The position numbers and the translations under genes are program-made. Under the pieces are notes generated by a model. That model made no database searches, was not told the DNA's origin, and was given only the letters and a program-made list of their open reading frames with translations. Positions 16,991-24,855 of a stretch of DNA of 64,000 nt are shown here, piece after piece. Source of the stretch: Candidatus Nanopelagicales bacterium (lineage in GTDB: Bacteria; Actinomycetota; Actinomycetes; S36-B12); assembly GCA_028687755.1 (NCBI GenBank), contig JAQTZL010000004.1, forward strand, positions 1 to 64,000, written 5' to 3'. Every line of letters starts with the position of its first letter. Position 1 is the stretch's first letter.

Positions 16991-17830
16991 TTAATGCTTT
17001 GATCCTGGACGCAAACCACGAAGGCCAGCCTTAGCTTTGGCCAAGCGATCTTCTTCAACTAATGCACCAAGGGCCACATTCACGGCAACGCGGCGAAGCG
17101 TGCGCATGGCATGAATGGGTGATTGACGAAATTCTGCTGGCGCGAGCTTTAATCGGTTGCGCACCATCGTGGTTCGTCGCGAAGCGCTGTGCCCTGTTGC
17201 CAATACTGTTTTGCCAAAGATCTGAACTTGGCGGGTGTTGCCTAGATGATGAGTGAGCGAAACATCGGGGGCGAGCACTACGCGGAGCCCTTGCTCGCGA
17301 ATTCGCAAGCACGCTGCAGCATCAACGGCATCAATCCCAAGTGATTCGTCAAAGCCACCAACGCGTTGCATCACTTCCACTGACCACAGTGATCCAGTTT
17401 GAATAACTTCTTCAGTGATCAACTGGCCATCAATCAAACGCGATGGGTAACCAATCGCTCCGCTGGCATCGGCAATGTGTTCAGCAGCGACCACACCAAC
17501 ACCAGCAACTGCCCAAGGAATGAGGGAATCGACGTAGCCAGAAGGCAACACCGTGTCTTGATCAACGGTAAGTAGCCACGAGGCTCCTGCATCGAAGGCA
17601 AAACCCAGACCTTCGTTCAAGCCACGAGCTATCCCGGCATTGCGTTCATGACGAAGAACGGTGACCCCTAGGGCTTCAACTGCACGAAGGGCAGGATCGA
17701 AAGTTGCAGGGGAGGCATCGTCGGTGACTAAGACGGGCAAGCCAGCAGCCTGGAGTGACGTGACCAGAGCCAAGAGTTCGGAGGGTTCGGGCCGATAAGT
17801 CGGTACGACGACAGCCACGGATAAGGACAC
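16991..17830 (-). CDS. GT2 family glycosyltransferase, rhamnosyltransferase-like
   Basis: 279 residues. It opens with SVAVVVPTYRPEPSELLALV, then LVTDDASP near residue 35, NAGIARGLNEG near 65 and the metal-binding LLTVDQDT near 86. The TVDQD form and the spacing match GT2 rhamnosyltransferases of the RfbF/WbbL type. Start GTG 17828-17830 has TAGTGT 6 bases upstream. It lies directly upstream of rmlA, supporting use of dTDP-rhamnose; this is inference. Confidence 0.88.
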   Translation of the reverse strand: MSLSVAVVVPTYRPEPSELLALVTSLQAAGLPVLVTDDASPATFDPALRAVEALGVTVLRHERNAGIARGLNEGLGFAFDAGASWLLTVDQDTVLPSGYVDSLIPWAVAGVGVVAAEHIADASGAIGYPSRLIDGQLITEEVIQTGSLWSVEVMQRVGGFDESLGIDAVDAAACLRIREQGLRVVLAPDVSLTHHLGNTRQVQIFGKTVLATGHSASRRTTMVRNRLKLAPAEFRQSPIHAMRTLRRVAVNVALGALVEEDRLAKAKAGLRGLRPGSKH

Positions 17831-17836
17831 GTGAAA

Positions 17837-17842
17837 ACACTA
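17837..17842 (-). promoter_or_regulatory. -10 box (TAGTGT) of GT2-rmlA unit
   Basis: TAGTGT is 6 bases before the GTG of the GT2 gene, with no Shine-Dalgarno. It fits a leaderless transcript that would also carry rmlA. Confidence 0.5.
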
Positions 17843-17900
17843 GTCAGGCTCACGAGATCTGCATACGGGCATTGTCAGAAGGCTGGGTTATATTTATCGT

Positions 17901-17955
17901 AAGGGTCGCAATTGCGTGGCCGAGAGTTAGCCCCCGAAAGGGGGCTTTCGCTTTT
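17901..17955 (+). ncRNA. Possible short RNA ending in a terminator hairpin
   Basis: Between two minus-strand genes, the plus strand shows TATATT at 17889-17894 (alternatively TTGTCA at 17872 with TATCGT 17 bases on), then about 55 bases containing the palindrome CGCAATTGCG and ending in a GC-rich hairpin with a T-rich tail. No coding frame fits. A terminator needs a transcript, and no plus-strand gene precedes it, so a small RNA is possible. The alternative is that the hairpin serves the DUF3800 gene from the other strand. Confidence 0.3.
17929..17946. terminator. Hairpin AGCCCCC-GAAA-GGGGGCT
   Basis: A perfect 7-bp stem with a GAAA loop. On the plus strand TTCGCTTTTA follows, a usable T-rich tail. 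On the minus strand it lies 7 bases after the DUF3800 stop but is followed by AACTCTCGG, so it would be a T-poor terminator in that direction. Confidence 0.7.
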
Positions 17956-18727
17956 ATGGAAATACCTTCAGGCCGATTCCTTGGTAATTTCCCGCGGCGT
18001 CTGACAAATACTTTATTTTAAGAACCTCGTAGGTGCGGTTTGGCTGCATTGGCCGCAAAACTGACTGTGCGATTGGCCGGGCTGTGAGGTCTGCAAGTTG
18101 CAAGCCTTCGGAATTCATGTGCTTTTCCACAAACACGAGGCGAAGCTGTATTCGGCGAGAGATATTTCTAGAAATGGAAACCACGCCTTGAAAAGCTGTT
18201 CGTAACTCAGCATCCTCACGCTTTCCCCTCGACTCAGCGATGATCGTGAGTTGCGAGGGAACTTCTGCTTGCTGGTCGAGAAATCTTGTCGCTCGTTCAA
18301 GCGCGAATTCGATTGCTAATGCATAGGGATTAGTGGGGGATGTGTACTTGGACTTGAGCAAACGCTTGTTAATCACGACACCGATGAGGCGAAATTGTGA
18401 AGTCTGGATGAGTGAAGTGAGGTCCTGAAGGAGGGCTTTTCGGCGTTCAGGGCCGAGATCCTTAATGATGCCTTTAACTTTGACAAGGTCGGCTTCGTGC
18501 AACACGGCATTGTCGTGACCGAAGTATCTGAGTTTCAAATATTTGAAATTTGGGACGACCTCATACAGGTATTGATCCCAGCGACACAAACACATAGACA
18601 GCGCGAAGACTGGAAAATTGGCGTCAACCGAATCAAGCGAATGGTCACCAGACTCATCAACAAAAGCCACCCAATCGGTGGGAGTTGGCATTCCAGTGAA
18701 TTCTGGGTGCTCGGTATGTGGTGACAT
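17954..18727 (-). CDS. DUF3800 domain protein
   Basis: 257 residues. Near the N-terminus, WVAFVDESGDHS (about 20-31) is the hallmark of the DUF3800 family, which is thought to have an RNase H-like fold with an acidic active site. Further acidic positions are in VLHEADLVKVKG and IIAESRGKRED, and a C-terminal GLQLADLTARPI segment is also typical. These genes are scattered singly in bacterial genomes and sometimes sit near defence or mobile loci; the substrate is unknown. ATG 18725-18727 has TAGCGT 6 bases upstream. It has no obvious link to glycan synthesis. Confidence 0.88.
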   Translation of the reverse strand: MSPHTEHPEFTGMPTPTDWVAFVDESGDHSLDSVDANFPVFALSMCLCRWDQYLYEVVPNFKYLKLRYFGHDNAVLHEADLVKVKGIIKDLGPERRKALLQDLTSLIQTSQFRLIGVVINKRLLKSKYTSPTNPYALAIEFALERATRFLDQQAEVPSQLTIIAESRGKREDAELRTAFQGVVSISRNISRRIQLRLVFVEKHMNSEGLQLADLTARPIAQSVLRPMQPNRTYEVLKIKYLSDAAGNYQGIGLKVFP

Positions 18728-18733
18728 AAAAAG

Positions 18734-18739
18734 ACGCTA
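18734..18739 (-). promoter_or_regulatory. -10 box (TAGCGT) of DUF3800 gene
   Basis: TAGCGT is 6 bases before the ATG and there is no ribosome binding site, so the transcript is probably leaderless. Confidence 0.5.
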
Positions 18740-18779
18740 GTCGCAGGGTCTGACTTCCATTACCTGCAAAAAGAGCCGG

Positions 18780-18785
18780 TAGGCT
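18780..18785 (+). promoter_or_regulatory. Possible -10 box (TAGGCT) of gmd
   Basis: TAGGCT would give a leader of about 55 bases before the gmd TTG start. That leader contains the hairpin at 18805-18824 and the GGAGG site at 18836-18840. Unlike most first genes here, gmd therefore has a real 5' leader. Confidence 0.35.
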
Positions 18786-18804
18786 GCACTTACTCAATTA
18801 CGTA

Positions 18805-18824
18805 GGACAACCCCTCGGTTGTCC
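18805..18824 (+). promoter_or_regulatory. Perfect 8-bp hairpin in gmd leader
   Basis: GGACAACC-CCTC-GGTTGTCC is a perfect inverted repeat ending 11 bases before the Shine-Dalgarno of gmd. It could be an RNA structure that controls initiation or a DNA operator. No T-tract follows, so it is not an obvious terminator. Confidence 0.45.
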
Positions 18825-18845
18825 GATATTCGGTCGGAGGATGTC

Positions 18846-19850
18846 TTGGCAGAGGCAAAGCGCGCGCTCATCACAGGCGTGACGGGTCAAGATGGCTCCT
18901 ACATGGCTGGCCAGCTGTTGGAAAAGGGCTACGAAGTGCACGGCATCGTGCGCCGATCTAGTTCTTTCAACCGTGGCCGCATTGACCACTTGCACCACGA
19001 TGACCACATCCCTGGGAAGAACCTCCACTTGCATTACGGCGATGTCACCGACGCCGCACGCATGCACCAGCTCGTGCGCGAGATCAGCCCGCATGAGGTC
19101 TATAACCTCGCAGCGCAGTCACATGTGCGCGTGAGTTTCGATGAGCCCCTTTACACCGCTGAAGCAACTGGCGTGAGCACTCTGAACATGCTCGAAGCAA
19201 TTCGCAGCCACGACACCAGCATTCGTTTCTATCAAGCAAGCACCAGCGAAATGTTTGGCGCAAGCCCACCACCACAAAACGAAGACACACCTTTTTACCC
19301 ACGCAGCCCATACGGCGCAGCGAAGGTCTACAGCTACTGGATCACGAAGAACTACCGCGAGGCGTACGACATGTTCGCTGTGAACGGTCAGCTCTTCAAC
19401 CACGAATCACCACGCCGCGGCGAAACGTTCGTAACGCGCAAGATCACTCTTGCCGTTGCAAACATCGTCAAAGGCAACATGAGTGAACTGTGGATGGGCA
19501 ACCTTGATTCCATCCGCGACTGGGGCTACGCACCAGAGTTCACCGATGGCATGTGGCGCATGTTGCAAGCAGATGAACCGGATGACTTCGTTCTTGCAAC
19601 CGGAACTGCCTACACAATTCGCGACTTCCTTACCTTTGCATTCCAACACGTTGGATTGAACTGGGAAGATTATGTGAAGTTCGATCCAAAGTTCTTGCGC
19701 CCAACAGAAGTTGATGAACTCATCGGCGATGCTGGCAAGGCAAAGCGCGTTTTAGGTTGGGAAGCAAAGGTTTTGCCACCAGAGCTCGCAAAGATCATGG
19801 TTGATGCTGACCTTGCTCGCCTTGATGGTGCTCCTGAAGGCAAGTTCTAG
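18846..19850 (+). CDS. gmd: GDP-mannose 4,6-dehydratase
   Basis: 334 residues (EC 4.2.1.47), converting GDP-mannose to GDP-4-keto-6-deoxymannose, the precursor of GDP-fucose, GDP-rhamnose and related sugars. NAD(P)-binding TGVTGQDGSYMA is at 10-21. The catalytic residues Thr133 and Glu135 (STSEMFG), Tyr156 and Lys160 (PYGAAK) are all present, as is NHESPRRGETFVTRKI. Start TTG 18846 lies 5 bases after CGGAGG; the frame is open to 18819 but lacks signals there. It is followed after 33 bases by a paralogue. Confidence 0.95.
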   Translation: MAEAKRALITGVTGQDGSYMAGQLLEKGYEVHGIVRRSSSFNRGRIDHLHHDDHIPGKNLHLHYGDVTDAARMHQLVREISPHEVYNLAAQSHVRVSFDEPLYTAEATGVSTLNMLEAIRSHDTSIRFYQASTSEMFGASPPPQNEDTPFYPRSPYGAAKVYSYWITKNYREAYDMFAVNGQLFNHESPRRGETFVTRKITLAVANIVKGNMSELWMGNLDSIRDWGYAPEFTDGMWRMLQADEPDDFVLATGTAYTIRDFLTFAFQHVGLNWEDYVKFDPKFLRPTEVDELIGDAGKAKRVLGWEAKVLPPELAKIMVDADLARLDGAPEGKF

Positions 19851-19883
19851 TTTCATTAATCAGAATCGAGTACGTGCGTCAGC

Positions 19884-20876
19884 ATGAAAGCACTCATCAC
19901 TGGGGTAGCAGGGCAAGACGGCACACTGCTGTCTGAAATGCTGCTTGCTGACGGCTATGAAGTCGTCGGTTTAGTAAAGCCCGATCATGATTACTCGACG
20001 TATCTGAAGTACGCACCAACTGCTGAGGTTTTTGAATGCGATCTTGGCGATCCATACAAACTTGAAGAACTCATCATTGATGCAGCTCCCGATGAGATCT
20101 ATAACTTCGGCGGTATTAGTTCACTCGTTGAAGCATCAGCAAATCCTGAACTCACTCACAAGATCAACGTTGGTGCAGTAGAAGCAATTCTTGCGGGTAT
20201 GAAAACTCTTGCAAGCCGCGCACGTGGCACCACTGCAACAGTGAAGTTCGTGCAAGCGGCATCAGGCACAGTGTTTGAGGGAACCGAAACTTCACCGCAA
20301 GATGAGCGAACACCACGATGCCCTGTAACTCCATACGCAGTCGCGAAAGCGCAAACCCTCGAACTCATTGATGTTGCGCGGGCTCAAGGACTCTTTGCGA
20401 CCGCCGCGATTCTCTATAACCACGAATCACCACTGCGTGGTGAAGGTTTCGTAACTCGACGCATCACTCAAGGCGTTGCAAAAATTGCTGCAGGCCAGCA
20501 GGAGTTTCTTGAACTCGGCAACCTAGATGTTTCGCGTGACTGGGGCTGGGCACCGGATTACGTGCGTGGCATGCGCGCCATGATCGCGGCGACCACCCCG
20601 CACGATTACGTTCTGGCAACGGGCCATAGCCACGAACTGAAAGATTTCATCGCCTTGGCCTTCAAAGCCGCAGGAATAGAAGGCTGGCAGCCGCTGGTGC
20701 GTACGAACGATGATTTCCGTCGCCAAACTGACCCGACCTTGCTTCGGGGGGACAGCTCGCGTGCCTACAAGGAACTGGGTTGGGAACACACCAAGAGCTT
20801 CGAAGAGATCGCTCAGGCCATGGTGGCCTACGACCAACTTCTACTAACTGACCCTCAAGCCCTTTGGCACGAGTAG
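19884..20876 (+). CDS. Gmd-like NAD-dependent sugar-nucleotide enzyme lacking the catalytic Glu
   Basis: 330 residues, a clear relative of Gmd: TGVAGQDGTLLSEML at 6-20, YAVAK with Tyr151 and Lys155, and NHESPLRGEGFVTRRI. The segment aligned to Gmd QASTSE reads QAASGT, so the Thr becomes Ser127 and the Glu required for the 5,6-elimination becomes Thr129. The NLAAQSHV region is also changed (NFGGISSLVEASA). It may therefore be a reductase or epimerase acting on the Gmd product, or a Gmd with altered chemistry. It lies in one unit with gmd. I am sure of the family and unsure of the reaction. Confidence 0.85.
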   Translation: MKALITGVAGQDGTLLSEMLLADGYEVVGLVKPDHDYSTYLKYAPTAEVFECDLGDPYKLEELIIDAAPDEIYNFGGISSLVEASANPELTHKINVGAVEAILAGMKTLASRARGTTATVKFVQAASGTVFEGTETSPQDERTPRCPVTPYAVAKAQTLELIDVARAQGLFATAAILYNHESPLRGEGFVTRRITQGVAKIAAGQQEFLELGNLDVSRDWGWAPDYVRGMRAMIAATTPHDYVLATGHSHELKDFIALAFKAAGIEGWQPLVRTNDDFRRQTDPTLLRGDSSRAYKELGWEHTKSFEEIAQAMVAYDQLLLTDPQALWHE

Positions 20877-20897
20877 CTGAAGTCGATTCCACGACCT

Positions 20898-21038
20898 TTA
20901 GTCAAATTCCACGGATCGTTGAAATTCAGTTCGCAGTGAAAGATCTAAAACTGTTGTACCGAGATACTTTTGAATCAGATCACCCAAATGCTCGGGACCA
21001 TCAACCGATGGCGAATCTGGTGTTAGAGAAATATCCAT
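20898..21038 (-). CDS. Small hypothetical protein, 46 residues
   Basis: A frame of 46 codons fills an otherwise empty minus-strand gap: it begins MDISLTPDSPSVDGPEHLGD and ends RTEFQRSVEFD. AAGGAAA ends 7 bases before the ATG at 21036-21038, and CATAAT lies about 30 bases upstream as a possible -10 box. The peptide is acidic and soluble, with no membrane segment. It does not overlap any other gene, which distinguishes it from shadow frames. No similarity recognised. Confidence 0.45.
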   Translation of the reverse strand: MDISLTPDSPSVDGPEHLGDLIQKYLGTTVLDLSLRTEFQRSVEFD

Positions 21039-21141
21039 AATGATTTCCTTTCACCAAGCCGCGGACTCCAAGATTATGAGAGTCAACATATTCTCTCAAG
21101 GCTTGCTCTCGCGCCTGTGGATAAACCTTCGCTGCACGCCG

Positions 21142-21147
21142 TACGCT
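21142..21147 (+). promoter_or_regulatory. Possible -10 box (TACGCT) of FkbM-GT4-GT4 gene
   Basis: TACGCT is 8 bases before GTG 21156, the far edge of the leaderless spacing seen in the window. It is the reason for preferring GTG 21156 over GTG 21117. Confidence 0.35.
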
Positions 21148-21155
21148 CATTCCTC

Positions 21156-24100
21156 GTGACCGCCCGAAAGATCTCCTACGCGCAAAACGCTGAGGACATC
21201 CGTGTCTGGCGGGCCTTTCGGGATCAGGATCCAACTGGCCTGACCTACGTAGATGTTGGCGCCAATGAACCTCGACATCTGAGCATCACCGCGAGCCTCT
21301 ATGACCAAGGCTGGCGAGGCATCCTCATTGAGGCTGATCCAGACCACGCTGAAGAACTTCGCATTCATCGCCCACATGACACTGTGGTTGAGTGCGCGGC
21401 TGCTGATCACGATGGCGTGCTGACCTTCCACCGCGTACCTGGCACCGGCCTTGGCACATTGGCCGCGAAAGAAGCAGAAGTCGCTGCAGGGCGAGGCTTT
21501 GAAACCTCAACCTTTGACGTGCCAACTCGCAAGCTCAGTGCAATCTTGGATGACAACAACGTCACCACGATTCATTTCATGAGCATCGACGTTGAAGGCG
21601 CGGAAAGCTCAGTGCTGGCCGGCCTAGATCTTGATCGCCACCGCCCTTGGGTGTTGTGTGTTGAAGCAGTGTTGCCCGGCACCAGCGTGCGCTCGCATGA
21701 ATCTTGGGAAACCGCGATTACCAATCACAACTACTCCTTCGCAGCTTTTGATGGCGTGAATGCTTGGTACGTAGCAAATGAACACTCAACACTCATCGAA
21801 TCTGTTGCGACGCCTTTCAATGCCATTGATGCAGGCGCTGATGGCTGGGTGCAATTCGAAGAAGCCACCTTGCGTGATCGATCAAATAAGGCAGACATTC
21901 GCCGCGCTTGGCAACGCGAATTACTTCTGCACGACATCACGAACGAAGTGCCAACCACAGAATATGAAAAGCAGATCGGCGAACTTCGCTCGGCATTGAC
22001 TCAAGTTGAAGGTTCACGAGCCTGGAAGGTTGCTCGCAAGGGGGCCAAGGCTGGGCGCATCGCGCAATTCAAAGCGCGCCAAGGCATGAACCATTTGCCT
22101 GGTCCGCTGAAGCGATCACTTGTGCGTAAGCGACATCTCAAGCACGTGATCATCAATCAAGGCCATCTCACTGATCCTGCCTACCTCGGAAATCCACCAG
22201 CAGACCACGTTGGTTGGATCACCCCAGAGGGCAAACCAGCCCTACCTACCAGTGGTTTTCAGCTCACAGAACTCACCAACACTGACATTGCAGGTGCTCA
22301 GGCGTGGCTCGCGGCTGGCCCGTATGACGACGATGCAACCCTCAACCTTCGAACCGACAATCACAACGATGAGATCGGACGCCTGAAGGCGGCATTGCGG
22401 TTGCGCCTTGCACTGGCTGAACATCCAGCAGATTCAAAGCAAGCTCCAAGCACAACAGTCAACGGCAACAAAATCCTGTTCGATGCACGGAGCCTGCAAA
22501 CAGCAACCTTCGGTGCTCGAGGGATTGGTCGATTTGCTCTGGCTGCAATACAGAGCGCACGCGCAACAGCCAGTGATGACGAACTCGTATTGTTGATTGA
22601 TAAGTCGCTCGAGAAGCTGCCAGAAGCTCTCGTTGGTAAGTGCGAGCAAATCACGCGTGTAAACAAGGCAAACGTTCAGCAGTTTGGCATGCTGATTCAG
22701 CCATCTCCAATGACCGCAAGCGCTGATCCACTCGTACCGTTACTTAAGCAAGACCTGCAAAAGATCGCAATCGTCTTTGACTTCATCCCAATGCATTACC
22801 CAACGATCTACTTGAACAATGTTGCTGCGCGCGCGGAATATGCCGCAGGTCTTGATGCACTTCGTGAATACAACGACTTCATCTGCATCTCACATCTGGC
22901 AGAAACCGAACTCAAAGACTGGCTAGGCAAACCACGCGCCGCGCAGGTCACCACATCGGTTGCTTGGCCAAAAGACGTGCTGCCTCGAAGTCAGCAGGTG
23001 AGTGTTCAGGAACCAAAAACTGGCCCAATAGTGGTGATGACTGGCGATGAGCCACGTAAGAACACCTATGGCGCGCTCGCCGCAATTGGTGCAGCAACAG
23101 CTGGCCGCGATGAAGATCGCAATGTCATGGTGCTGGGCATGGCTGGGCAAGGAACACGCGTGCACCACTGGTCAATCGCAGCAGCGATGCGCCCGGGAGA
23201 AGCCCAAACCCTCGGCCGTATCAGCGATGAGGAAATGCACGAGCTGCTTAGCTGCGCAGAGCTTGTGGTGGTGGCGTCATTTGATGAAGGTCTCTCATTA
23301 CCTGTGATTGAAGCTTTGCGAGCAGGTGCGCCGGTTGTTGCTTCTGATATCCCTGCCCACCGTGAACTCATTGGTTCAAGTGGCTATTTAGCCCCGGCTG
23401 GAGATATCAAGGCGTTGGCGAAGGCCATCAACTTTCACCGCGGCAAGAAGTCAACGCAAAAGCAGCAGCTGAAGAAGTTAATGAGTCATCGTCACGAGGA
23501 TCTAGAAACCTCCATTGCGCAGCGGATCAGTGCACGGAAGAACAACACAACAGCCGAACTTTCCGAACAGCCAATGAAAAAGAACGAACAATTCAGCATT
23601 GGCTTTGCCACTCCGTGGGAACCGCAACGATCCGGTGTTGCAGATTTCTCAGCCGCCACGGTGCGCGAATTGGCGAAGTTGGCTGATGTCACCGTCTATA
23701 CGACCACGGGCGGCAAGGTTGATGAAAACATCAAGCACGCCAACATCGATGAAGTCATCACGAACGGTCACGATCACGATGTATTCGTGACCGTGGTGGG
23801 AAATTCACACTTCCATATTCCATTCATCGAAGTCATGAACAAGGTTGATGCTGTTGCCATTGCTCATGACACGCGAATGGTTGAGTACTACATGGCAATG
23901 CGCGGGCAGGGTGGCGTTGAGCAAGTTATGGTTCGCGGCCAAGCGCAGCGTTCGCTGAAGCCGTCTCTTGATGACCAAATCGACGATATGCGCTTGCTAC
24001 AGAATGCTGGTTTCTGGGAGATCGCAAATCAGGCAACACATTTGATCTTGCACGCCCCAAGTGCGGCCGGCCGCATTGAAGAAGAAACAGGTGTGACTCC

Positions 24101-24755
24101 CAAGCTGCTGCCATTCGCCAATCAGCGCGTTCCGCATACAGATCACATCACCCAAGCAATGCGCGACGAAGCTCGTCAGCGCTTGGGCTTTAACCCAGAC
24201 ACGATTCATTTAGGAACGTTTGGTTTTGTTGATGTTCGAACCAAACTCACCGATGTTGTGGTCGAGGCAGCAGCTTGGTTAAGCCAATGGGGCTACAAGA
24301 TCTCTCTGCACCTTGCTGGCTCTGCTTCAGAATCTGATGCCAAGGCACTAGCCAAGCGCGCGGAAGAAGCAGGCATTGCTGAGTTTGAAGTCACTGGTTT
24401 TCTCACCGACGATCAATTCCGCGATTACCTGCTTGCTGTTGATCTTGGCGTGCAACTGCGTGTGAGCCCACTGCTCGGTGTGAGTGGCCCGTTGAGTGAC
24501 CTTGCAGCCTTTGGCACCACGAGTGTTGCCAGCTCTGGGCTAGCCATCGATGTTGATACTCCCGATTACATCGATCGCCTTCCCGATGATGTGAGTTCGC
24601 TGATGGTTGCTGAAGCAATTGAGCATCGGATCAAGAATCCGATTGCTCACGATGTGCGCGAGCAGCAGCGTCTTGCCTATCTCGATGCGAAATCCCCGGC
24701 CCGTTATGCCGAAGCGTTACTGGTACTTCTGAGGCTTGCTGCGCGAGATGTGTAG
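21156..24755 (+). CDS. FkbM methyltransferase - GT4 - GT4 three-domain fusion
   Basis: 1199 residues, by far the longest gene here. Residues 5-220 are an FkbM-type SAM methyltransferase (ISYAQNAEDI, LTYVDVGANEP, FMSIDVEGAESSVL). A basic tag like those ending other local GT4 proteins follows (SRAWKVARKGAKAGR, about 287-301). Residues about 440-815 are a GT4 domain (ILFDARSLQTATFGARGIGR, donor motif FDEGLSLPVIEALRAG near 710). Residues about 815-1199 are a second GT4 (FATPWEPQRSGVADFSAATV; VTGFLTDDQF). It probably adds two sugars and a methyl group to one glycan, perhaps as a chain-ending unit. Start uncertain (GTG 21156 or 21117). A strong terminator follows. Confidence 0.9.
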   Translation: MTARKISYAQNAEDIRVWRAFRDQDPTGLTYVDVGANEPRHLSITASLYDQGWRGILIEADPDHAEELRIHRPHDTVVECAAADHDGVLTFHRVPGTGLGTLAAKEAEVAAGRGFETSTFDVPTRKLSAILDDNNVTTIHFMSIDVEGAESSVLAGLDLDRHRPWVLCVEAVLPGTSVRSHESWETAITNHNYSFAAFDGVNAWYVANEHSTLIESVATPFNAIDAGADGWVQFEEATLRDRSNKADIRRAWQRELLLHDITNEVPTTEYEKQIGELRSALTQVEGSRAWKVARKGAKAGRIAQFKARQGMNHLPGPLKRSLVRKRHLKHVIINQGHLTDPAYLGNPPADHVGWITPEGKPALPTSGFQLTELTNTDIAGAQAWLAAGPYDDDATLNLRTDNHNDEIGRLKAALRLRLALAEHPADSKQAPSTTVNGNKILFDARSLQTATFGARGIGRFALAAIQSARATASDDELVLLIDKSLEKLPEALVGKCEQITRVNKANVQQFGMLIQPSPMTASADPLVPLLKQDLQKIAIVFDFIPMHYPTIYLNNVAARAEYAAGLDALREYNDFICISHLAETELKDWLGKPRAAQVTTSVAWPKDVLPRSQQVSVQEPKTGPIVVMTGDEPRKNTYGALAAIGAATAGRDEDRNVMVLGMAGQGTRVHHWSIAAAMRPGEAQTLGRISDEEMHELLSCAELVVVASFDEGLSLPVIEALRAGAPVVASDIPAHRELIGSSGYLAPAGDIKALAKAINFHRGKKSTQKQQLKKLMSHRHEDLETSIAQRISARKNNTTAELSEQPMKKNEQFSIGFATPWEPQRSGVADFSAATVRELAKLADVTVYTTTGGKVDENIKHANIDEVITNGHDHDVFVTVVGNSHFHIPFIEVMNKVDAVAIAHDTRMVEYYMAMRGQGGVEQVMVRGQAQRSLKPSLDDQIDDMRLLQNAGFWEIANQATHLILHAPSAAGRIEEETGVTPKLLPFANQRVPHTDHITQAMRDEARQRLGFNPDTIHLGTFGFVDVRTKLTDVVVEAAAWLSQWGYKISLHLAGSASESDAKALAKRAEEAGIAEFEVTGFLTDDQFRDYLLAVDLGVQLRVSPLLGVSGPLSDLAAFGTTSVASSGLAIDVDTPDYIDRLPDDVSSLMVAEAIEHRIKNPIAHDVREQQRLAYLDAKSPARYAEALLVLLRLAARDV

Positions 24756-24823
24756 GACAGGCTTGCGATGTGTAATGCAAACCTGCACAATGAGAACACA
24801 CCCCCGGTCCTTTGCGTCCGGGT

Positions 24824-24851
24824 CGAGGCCTCGGATTACTCCGGGGCCTCG
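24824..24851 (+). terminator. Intrinsic terminator of the gmd / fusion unit
   Basis: CGAGGCCTCGG-ATTACT-CCGGGGCCTCG forms an 11-bp stem with one G-T pair, followed on the plus strand by CTTTTTAT. It lies about 70 bases after the stop of the fusion gene. On the minus strand it starts only 4 bases beyond the NYN stop codon, so it may serve both directions. Confidence 0.85.
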
Positions 24852-24855
24852 CTTT

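Noticed and set aside
21001-21234. 77-codon minus-strand frame upstream of the FkbM fusion
   Set aside because: It lies largely opposite the start of the fusion gene and has arginine/proline-rich shadow composition. The 46-codon frame beside it (20898-21038) has better start signals.
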